NCBI RefSeq assembly: GCF_008728515.1 | Contig: NC_044981.1 | Location: 114,546,385-114,610,384, forward strand | Source: Papio anubis | Taxonomy: Eukaryota; Chordata; Mammalia; Primates; Cercopithecidae | DNA: 64,000 nucleotides | Direction of reading: 5' to 3' | Shown here: piece after piece, positions 56,445 through 64,000 of the stretch | Layout: each line of letters opens with the position of its first letter | Position numbering within the stretch: position 1 is the stretch's first letter | Position numbers and translations under genes: made by a program | The notes under the pieces: model-generated | What the model was told of the DNA's origin: nothing | What the model saw: only the letters and a program-made list of their open reading frames with translations | Databases searched by the model: none

Positions 56445-57680
56445 AACAACATATCCCTCTGTGAGGGCTCTGGCCTGAGCAGTGGCCATTGCAGAATCTT
56501 GGGGTGGTGAGAGATTTGGAGACAGTAGTGACCAGCCTGTCCACTGAGAGGTTTGCCCTCTGATCTGACCACAGCATTGTTCAGCTCACAGTGCAGATAT
56601 GCTAGTTCTTCCTGGCAGCCAAATAAGAGGGCTCCCTGGCTAAGAAGAATCATTAGGGGGAAATAATTGCCACTGGGAAAACTAGCAACTGAGATTATAA
56701 TTATTCTCTTATCTTACCCTTCTTTTGGGGGCTGGTCAGGAAACATAATCCAAATATCACCTTTCTCTTCAACTTAACTGAATTATATACTTTATCACCC
56801 CAGCAGCTTAGGCAATAAATGTTACTGAAAGGACTAATTTAAGATCTAAATTTATTTTAATGAGTCTTTGTAATATTGCAGCAGATGTGAGTCTGCTTAA
56901 ATGCAACCTGTACTTGCTAAGAATCTCAATGAAGTCCCAAACCTTTTAGATTGCTAGACAAGACAATTTTTAAATAATATGAAGGGTAAAAATGAAGCCA
57001 AAAGAAGAGGGAAAGAAGGAAGCAGGCTTATTTTGTTCTGGATGTGTTCTCTGCACACACACAGCCATGGAAGGCAGGGTCACGGCACAGGATTAATAAC
57101 TGACAGCTGTTGTTAACTCCTATGGAAGAGTAGATAACCTTATGTGGAATCCATACCCAGATACTGGGCGGCAGAGTAATGAGTCCCCCTGGAATGAAAG
57201 CTCTGGCCTTCTTTGTTGTAACTATCGATCTACTGTAGAGTCCTGATGTGATTTAGATGAGGGAGGAAGAGATAATGGCATTGATTATTCTATTTAGGAA
57301 GCAGACTAAGACAGAACTCAGGTACAATACATGAACAGAAAAAAATCCCATTCAATCATTCCTTGTCTTTTCTTTGCAGTCCAAAGCAACATGAGGTGGC
57401 CATGGTGACAGGGGAATACATCTTGATAAACATGTAGCTCTGTATTTCAGGGACACTCGTGTAACACAACCGTAATATTACATTTCCTGCTCTTACGTTT
57501 CAATGATCATCTATCCCAGTCCTAAGACAAGGCCTTAGATGGTTGTATTCCAGTGAGGGTGAGCTTAAGGGACAGAGGACTCACCCAGGGAGAAAAAGAG
57601 TCTTTCACAATTGACATATTACTTTCTAACTTCATTAGGTAAACATTTCTTTGATTCAAAACTGGATTCTGTAAAGTAAT
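56445..57680. other. Unique sequence, no gene
   Basis: About 1.2 kb with no repeat or gene recognised. Best ORF about 82 codons, minus strand, without domain. Confidence 0.4.
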
Positions 57681-58078
57681 TGTCTTAGCTCAGGCTGCTA
57701 TAACAAATTATCATAGACTGGATGGCTTAAACAACAGGCATTTATTTCTCATGGTTCTGGAGGCTGGAAGTCCAAGATCAAAGTGCCAACAGATCTGTGT
57801 TGGATGAGGGCTCACTTATGCTTCCTGGCTTGCACACAGCTGGTTGTATCCCCACATGGTGGAGAGCAAAGAGAGAGAGAGGGACCTTCTGGAAATAACT
57901 AGGTCATGAGGCTGATGCCTTTATGAAGAGGATTTGTGCTGTTCATAAGGGCACCACCCTCATGACCTAGTTGTTTCCAGAAGGTCCCTAATACCATCAT
58001 TAGGGGGATTAGAATTTGAACATATAAATTTTGGGGGGGCATGGGTGGGGCAAGGATGCAAACATTCAATCCATAATA
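57681..58078 (-). mobile_element. MLT1-type (MaLR) LTR, minus orientation, with internal inverted duplication
   Basis: Starts 'tgtcttagctcaggctgc' and ends 'catataaattttggggggg', then 'attcaatccataata', the reverse complement of an MLT1 LTR. Flanks gtaat (57676-57680) and ataat (58079-58083) match at four of five positions. The middle is abnormal: 57881-57927 is a reverse copy of 57942-57988, so part of the usual LTR sequence has been replaced by an inverted duplicate. Confidence 0.9.
57881..57988. repeat. 47-bp inverted duplication (hairpin) inside the MLT1 LTR
   Basis: Arms 57881-57927 and 57942-57988 are reverse complements with about four mismatches; the outer 31 bp have one. Loop of 14 bases. 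The right arm agrees with the expected LTR order, so the left arm is the copied, inverted one. Confidence 0.93.
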
Positions 58079-58116
58079 ATAATGAAGTTCAGTCCACGTA
58101 CTATTTAGTTTAGTTC

Positions 58117-58345
58117 AGTGATTTCCAGATGGGAATGGGGAAACTGGGAGGTGAGGGGACTTTTCCCCCAGGGGACATTTGGCAATATCTGGAGACATTT
58201 TGGATTGTCATGACTGAGAGCGTGATGCTACTTGTATCTAGTAGGCAGAGACCATGGATGCTGCTACACATCCTACAATGTGCAGGATGGCCTGCTGCCA
58301 GAAAGGACTATCCAAATCATCCAGTCTGAAATGTCAGTAATGACA
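58117..58345 (+). mobile_element. MER20 (hAT-Charlie MITE)
   Basis: Full-length-looking MER20: 'ttcagtgatttccagatgg', 'ggggacatttggcaatatct', 'ggagacattttggattgtca', 'catcctacaatgtgcagg' and 'aatgtcagtaatgacaaggt'. A few extra bases near the 5' end disturb the terminus. MER20 has no coding capacity. In placental mammals some copies were recruited as progesterone/cAMP-responsive endometrial enhancers; nothing here shows that for this copy. Confidence 0.9.
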
Positions 58346-58514
58346 AGGTAGTATTTGGGAGAGCTGGAAGGTGAGCAGAGAATGATAGGTTTCAATAAGA
58401 TGTTACATATTCTGCCTTTTTAAAATGGAAATATTTATGTTGATACGACTTCACAGTTTACAAAGTATTTTCAAGTACTCCTATCATCACCACTACTACT
58501 ACACCATGATGAAA

Positions 58515-58780
58515 TTAACAATTACTGAGTACATTTTGTGTATCAGGAACTGTGCTAAGCATTTTACATGAGTCAATTCAGGTATTTTTAACAAAAAAAT
58601 CTATGAGCAAGGTGTTATAACTGTGTTAATAATTAGTATTTATTAATTATGAAGCAACTGAGGGTACAGGGGACGTAGGGCCTTGCCTTAAGTTATATAC
58701 TACTTAATGGCAGACCTAAACAGGGGCTAAAACAGGGTTCTTCTGACTTTGTGTCCAACGCTCTCTTAATGGTCATGTAT
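58515..58780 (-). mobile_element. MIR, minus orientation, nearly complete
   Basis: 'aactgtgctaagcattttac', 'atgagtcaattcaggtattt', 'aagcaactgagggtacagg', 'cttgccttaagttatatac' and the end 'ttcttctgactttgtgtcc' follow the reverse complement of MIR from 3' to 5' end. Confidence 0.83.
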
Positions 58781-59994
58781 GCGTCTTACATCTTCCCCGT
58801 TCCTCCTTGCACCTACTTCCCTTTTTAGATTATAAATTCTCTTGGGGCAAGGTCTATCTGTCATTTGTGCCCACTGCAGCTTGGGTGGGGTTAGGGGGTG
58901 GAAGGCAGATTTAAGTGCCTGGAGCACAATCAAGATTGAAGAAATGTTGGTGGAATTTAATAAAGATAGTTTTAACATTGGAACTTAGTTCAAACAAGTT
59001 GTCTTTTTTAAGAGGTATTGATAGAAATGGAATGATATTGAACATGAAAGAACTAGTTCAATTAGAAAAAGAATGATGGTTGTAGTCTCACTATTTGGGA
59101 GAATTAATGTAGAGTACTGAATATTCCCTTCTCTGCCCAACTAGACTCTTTTCTTGGTTCAGGCTACAAGTGTAAGATTCCAAGGGGTTTTCATCAGCAC
59201 ATGTGCCCCAGGGAGGCTTCAAAATGAATGAAACCTTTTTGAAATACTAAGCTTTGCTTGCTTGGAAGTGGGAGAAGTTATTTCAGTAATGATGCCAGCG
59301 GCTTAGTAAGAATTGAACCTGAAGACACTGGAGACTTCAAGCCTCCCCCAGCCTGGTGCCCATGGAGCTCTGTGGGACTGTAGATGTGTCTGAGTGTCTG
59401 GTAATTCACAGAACAGGTACCTGTAACAGTGGTTTTCTCTCTTATAACTGGTTCTTCTGGACTAGGCTTCAAATAAATAAAATTTTCATACTTGAAAATT
59501 ATGAACACTTAAAGCACACATATTGACTGTGATATTGTGATCCGCATTTCCACTTCAAGGACTTGCATCAGTATTTAAATGCAAGAGATTGGAGTGCTTT
59601 CTCTGATGCAGGTTGAGTTCATCACGGGTGACTTGGGGAAGGTATTGAGAATACAATTGTATTAAGGAAGCTTCTATCCCGCCTGTCTTATCAAGTTAAC
59701 TACATGGTAAGGTTTCACTGGATTTATCCACTGTGATGTGTCTTTCAAACCTTAAACCACAATAAGAAAAATAAATTTCTTCCATTTCATACATCTCTTT
59801 GTTAATTTTGATATTTGGGCATAACCTCTTCAGTCTAGACCTTGGTATTATAGATTGAGAACAGGAAAAATGTGAATTTTATTTTGGATTCCACTGACAA
59901 ACTGTAATATGATTATAGATAAACACCAACTTCTCAGAGTGATTTGGTAATTTCAGCTCAAGAATTATTATGGCCAGGTTTGTGGATACTAGCA
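58781..59994. other. Unique sequence, no gene
   Basis: About 1.2 kb with no confident repeat and no gene. Short minus-strand ORFs (70-76 codons) show no domain. Confidence 0.4.
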
Positions 59995-60330
59995 GTTTGG
60001 CAGACTGGATTTTTCAAGTTGGCTGCAACAAGATCACCCATCCTGCATGCTTTTCTCACAATGTTGAATTGCCACTTTTCTCAATAAGAAGTAACTTCTG
60101 TGTTCCTGCTCATTGATTCTGGGTGGGCTTGTGACTACAGGGGAAGAAATGTCAGGTGATTTCTAAGACAGATTTTAAAAGGTGATGCATCTTGCACCTG
60201 GTCTCTCTCTGGGGACACTTGCTCTTAGAACCCAGCTGTCATGTTGTGAGGAAGCCCAGGCCACGTGGAGACACCACATGTAGGTGTACTGGCCAACAGC
60301 TTCCTCTAAGGTTCCAGTAGACAATCAGCA
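59995..60330 (+). mobile_element. MLT1-like old LTR fragment
   Basis: 'gggtgggcttgtgactacag', 'ttttaaaaggtgatgcatc', 'tctctctggggacacttgc', 'cccagctgtcatgttgtgag' and 'cacgtggagacaccac' match the 5' to middle part of an old MLT1-group LTR. The 3' polyadenylation part is missing. Confidence 0.6.
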
Positions 60331-60554
60331 TTAAATGTCAGATACCTGAGGAAGAAGATTCAGGTAAAATATTAAAATTGCCATCTGACTCTTTCTTGTG
60401 GCCTGTGATTAAAGTGAAAGGAAAGAGATAAGCCAAAGAAAGAATTATTAAATTTAAAGGGGAGAAATTTGGTGGGTTTGAAATAATACCCTTTCTCATG
60501 GCCTTTATAGAAGGCAAATGATTCTAACATTAAGAAATGTCTTTTAAGAGTTCT
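60331..60554. other. Unique spacer before L1
   Basis: About 220 bp of unique DNA. One copy of the L1 target duplication should lie at its right end but cannot be found without the L1 3' end, which is outside the window. Confidence 0.4.
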
Positions 60555-61783
60555 AATTGGTGGGGACTGACTGGGCAGTTGCACCACCCATGGAGAGCGA
60601 GCAAAGGCAGGGTGGGGTGACGGCCCACCCCTGAGTAGTGTGGAAACAGGGGGGGAGGCTGTGAGTGATTGTGGGACCCCACCCAGGAAACCACGCTTTT
60701 CCCATGGATCTTTGCAAACCATGGATCAGGAGATCCCCTCGTAAGCCCACACCACCAGCGCCTTGGGTCCAAAGCACAGAGCTTTGTGGACTCTTGGCAG
60801 CCACTCAGGCATGCATAGAGACCCAGGAGTTTTTTGTGTACTCTGGCCCCAGGAATTCCGGTGAGACAGGAGATCATCTGTGCATTCCCGTAGGAAGGGG
60901 ACTGAAGCCAGGGAGCCAAGAGGTGTTCTGCAGGCTGCACTCATGGCAGCTCACAAGATAACATCTACTGACTTGGAATTCCAGCCAGCCAGCGGCAGCT
61001 GACTGGAGACTGCCTGAGATGACTAAGTTCCTGGAGGGAGGGGCAGCCACCATCTCTGTGGCTGGAGTCTGCCATTTTGGCTGCCAGCTCGTGGGAGTCT
61101 GGGTGGTCTGGACTGGGGGAAATTCCCCACAGCGCAGCATAGTTGCTAAGGCAGATCATGGTCAGACTGCTTCTTTACATGGGACCCTGATCTATCCCTC
61201 CTCATCTGGCAGGGCCTCCCTATGGCAATTTCAGCAACTCCAGCCAGGGTTTTATGGACAGAATTCTGATCTCTCCCTGGGATGGAGCCATTGTGGGAGG
61301 GGCAGCCACTGTATCTGCAGTTTAGCCTGCTGGCTCCAAAAAGTCTAGGCGGTCTGGATGAGGGGGGTTTCCCCCAGTGCAGCACACCCACTCTGCCAAG
61401 GGGCAGCCAGATTGCTTCTTTAAGCGAGTCCCTGATCCTGTTCCTCCTGACTGGGTGAGACCACCCAAAAGAAGTCTCCAGACACTTCCTATAGGAGCAT
61501 TTGGGTTGGAGCTCCCAGAGGAAGGAGCAGGCTGTTTTGTAGCCTTCACTGGTGATACCTCCAGGTGTGGGAGGATCTGAAGTGACTAGGGTCTGGAGTA
61601 AATCCCCAGCAAACTGCAGCATCTCTGGGGAAGGGAGGCCTGACTGTTAAAAGAAAAATAAACAAACAGAAAACAACAACAACAACATCAAAAAAGACCT
61701 CGCAAAAATCCCATTCAAAGGTCAGCAACCTCAAAGATCAAAGGTAGATAAGCCCACAGAGACGAGAAAGAATCAATGAAAAA
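60555..61783 (+). promoter_or_regulatory. L1 5' UTR (ancestral internal promoter region)
   Basis: GC-rich L1 5' UTR with repeated 'gggaggggcagccac'-type and 'cagattgcttcttta'-type modules, ending in a 'gactgttaaaagaaaaataa' segment before ORF1. In active L1 this region holds a sense RNA polymerase II promoter and an antisense promoter. Here the extreme 5' end, including the YY1 site region, appears missing and CpGs are decayed, so present activity is doubtful. Antisense ORFs of 136 and 158 codons lie in it. Confidence 0.75.
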
Positions 61784-62856
61784 ATGGCTGAAAACTCAAA
61801 AAGCCAGAGAGCCTCTTCTCCTCCAAACGATCGTAACATATCTCCAGCAAAGGCAGAGAACTGGGCTGAGGCTGAGATGGATAAATTGACAGAAGTAGCT
61901 TCAGAAGGTGGGTAATAACAAAATTCACTGAGCTAAAGGAGTATGTTCTAGCCCAATGCAAGTAAGCTAAGAATCATGATAAAATATTACAGAAGTTAAA
62001 TATTACAGGAGCTGATAACCAGAATAGCCATTTTATAGAGGAACATAAATGACCTGATGGATCTGAAAAACAGAACATGAGAACTTTACAATGCACTTAC
62101 AAGTATCAATAGCCAAAAGACCAAACAGAGGAACAAGTCTCAGAGCTTGAAGGCTATATTTTTGAAATAATACAGGAAGACAAGAATAGATGAAAAAAAT
62201 GAAAAGGAATGAAAAAAACCTCTGAGAAATATGAGATTTTATGAATAAACCAAACCTACGACTGATCAGGGTGCCTGAAAGAGATGAGGAGAATGGAACC
62301 TGTTGGAAAACATACTTCAAGATATCATCCAGGAGAACTTTCCCAACCTAGTGAGACAAGAAAACATTCAAATTCAGGAAATGCAGATAACTCCATGAGA
62401 AGATCAACGCCAAGCTATACAATCATCAGATTCTCCAAGGTTGAAATGAAAGAAAAACTATTAAGGCCAGAGAGAAGAGCCAGGTCATCTACAAAGGGAA
62501 GCCCATCAGACAAACAGCAGACCTCTCATTGGAAACCCTACAAGCCGGAAGACATTGGCAGCCAATATTCAACATTCTTAAAGAAAAGAATTTCCAACCA
62601 AGAATTTAATATCCTGCCAAACTACGCTTCATAAGCAAAGGAGAAATAAGATCCTTTTCAGACAAGCAAATGCTGAAGGAATTCTTTACAACCAGGCCTG
62701 CCTTGCAAGAGCTCCTGAAGGAAGCACCAAATATGGAAAAAAAAAAAAAAAACCAAAAACCCGTTACCAGCCACTAAAAAATAACACTGAAGTACACGTA
62801 CCAGTGACACCTTGAAGCAAGTACATAAACAAGTCTGCAAAATAACAAGCTAAATC
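61784..62856 (+). pseudogene. L1 ORF1 remnant
   Basis: The start codon at 61784 opens 'MAENSKSQRASSPPNDRN', as in primate L1 ORF1, but a stop follows after 43 codons (61913-61915). Further downstream the RNA-recognition and C-terminal regions are traceable in shifted frames (for example TIIRFSKVEMKEKLL near 62424-62465). An A run at 62738-62753 precedes the ORF1 end. The protein was an RNA-binding trimer; this copy is dead. Confidence 0.9.
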
Positions 62857-62859
62857 ATG

Positions 62860-63755
62860 ATGACAGGATCAAATTCACACATAACAATATTAATCTTAAA
62901 TGTAAATGGGCTAAATGTCCCAATTAAAAGACACAGACTGGCAAGTGGATAAAGAGTCAAGTTCCACTGGTGTGCTGTCTTCAAGAGACACATCTCATGT
63001 GCAAAGACACACATGCCTTCAAAATAAAGGGATGGAGGAAAATGTACCAAGCCAATAAAAAAACAGAAAAAAGCAGGGGTTGGAATCTTAGTTTCTGACA
63101 ACACAGACCTTAAATCAACAAAGATAAAAGACAAAGAAGGGCATTACATAATGGTAAAGGGTTCAATTCACCCAGAGGAGCTAACTATCCTACATATATA
63201 CACATACCCAACACAGGAGAACCCAGATTCATAAAGCAAGTTCTTACAGACCTACAAAGAGACTTAGACTCCCACACAATAATAGTGGGGGACTTTAACA
63301 CCCCACTGACAATATTAAATGGATCATTGAGACAGAACATTAACAAGGATATTCAGGACCTATATGCAGCTCTGGATCAAGTAGACCTGATAGATATCTA
63401 CAGAACTCTCCACCCCTGAACAGCAGAATATACATTCTTCTCATCACTAAATGGCACTTACTCTAAAATTGATAACATAATTGGAAGTAAAACACTCCTC
63501 AGCAAATGTAAAAGAACTGAAAGAATAACAAACAGTCTCTCAGATCACAGTGCAATCAAATTAGAACTCAAGATTGAGAAACTTACTCAAAACCACACAA
63601 CTACATGGAAATTGAGCAACCTGCTCCTGAATGACTCTTGGGTAAATAATGAAATTAAGGCAGAAATCAAGAAGTTCTTTGAAAATCATGAAAATAAAGA
63701 GACAACATACCAGAATCCCTGGAACACAGCTAAAGCAGTTTTAAGAGAGACATTT
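62860..63755 (+). pseudogene. L1 ORF2 remnant, endonuclease domain
   Basis: The start at 62860 reads MTGSNSHITILILNVNGLN, typical for L1 ORF2, then a small deletion gives a stop at 62950. The APE-like endonuclease remains visible in pieces: IIVGDFNTPL near 63280-63307 with the GDFN motif, and SDHSAIKLELK near 63541-63572 with the SDH catalytic motif. An Alu interrupts the region after the endonuclease. Non-functional. Confidence 0.92.
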
Positions 63756-64000
63756 GGCCAGGTGCAGTGGCTCATGCCTGTAATTCCAGCACTTTGGGAG
63801 GCCGAGGCCGGCAGATCATGAGGTCAGGAGTTGGAGATCAGCCTGATCAACATGGTGAAACCCTGTCTGTACTAAAAAAATACAAAAATTAGCCAGGCAT
63901 GGTGGCAGGCACCTGTAATCCCAGCTACTCAGGAAGCTGAGGCAAGAGAATCACTTGAAACCGGAAGGTGGAAGTTGCAGTGAGCCGAGATGGTGCCACT
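63756..64000 (+). mobile_element. Alu (AluS/Y-like), truncated by window end
   Basis: Plus-strand Alu beginning 'ggccaggtgcagtggctc'. The left arm and linker are complete, and the right arm runs to 'gagatggtgccact' at the window end. Inserted into L1 ORF2 in the same orientation as the L1. Confidence 0.95.

Larger units (their letters stand above)
60555..64000 (+). mobile_element. L1 (L1PA/L1PB-like), near complete 5' half, cut by window end
   Basis: Plus-strand L1 with 5' UTR (60555-61783), ORF1 remnant (61784-62856) and the start of ORF2 (62860 onward), interrupted at 63756 by an Alu that runs off the window. The sequence begins at 'ggtggggactgactgggc', slightly inside a full 5' UTR. The 3' end and target duplication lie outside. 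Reading frames are broken, so it cannot retrotranspose. Confidence 0.93.

Overview
This window is primate nuclear DNA, almost certainly human or another catarrhine. The evidence is its repeat content: about eighteen Alu-derived elements from old J-like to AluY-like copies, L1 elements of the primate L1PA/L1PB type, and an older layer of L1M, L2, MIR, MLT1/MST/MLT2 LTRs, MER5, MER20 and Tigger1. I see no host protein-coding gene and no tRNA, rRNA or small RNA gene. All recognisable coding potential belongs to dead transposable elements: L1 ORF1/ORF2 and a Tigger1 transposase. It reads as intergenic or deep intronic sequence.

Layout. 0-10 kb: an MLT1 LTR end, Alus (one with an inverted 5' end), a MIR, an MST LTR and an MLT2 solo LTR with a perfect 5-bp target duplication. 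10-18.7 kb: Alus, a CCTT microsatellite, L2 and L1M remnants, a second MLT2 LTR, a reverse MLT1 LTR and two MER5-like elements. The MER5-like elements lie in two diverged blocks that resemble each other beyond the element itself. 18.7-21.4 kb: repeat-poor, AT-rich DNA. 21.4-28.2 kb: a minus-strand Tigger1 DNA transposon broken by three Alus and by an L1 whose 5' two thirds are inverted. 28.3-32.1 kb: L2, MIR and a truncated Alu. 32.1-38.5 kb: an old L1M in minus orientation (RT to 5' UTR) joined to a plus-oriented L1M 3' end, hosting an MLT1 LTR and two Alus. 38.5-53.6 kb: mostly unique DNA with MIR, L2, a GGAA microsatellite, an Alu and an imperfect hairpin. 53.6-55.2 kb: a 5'-truncated L1 with intact target duplications. 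55.2-60.5 kb: unique DNA, an Alu, an MLT1 LTR holding a 47-bp inverted duplication, MER20, MIR and an MLT1-like LTR. 60.6-64 kb: the 5' end of an L1 (5' UTR, ORF1, start of ORF2) interrupted by an Alu cut off by the window edge.

No set of genes works together here. The main interest is structural: nested insertions that can be ordered in time, two clear cases of 5' inversion during target-primed reverse transcription plus a possible third, local inverted duplications that look like template switches, and a paired block at 15.8-16.4 / 18.3-18.7 kb that known repeats do not fully explain. Repeat names were assigned by eye from remembered consensus features; a RepeatMasker/Dfam run would refine subfamilies and edges.
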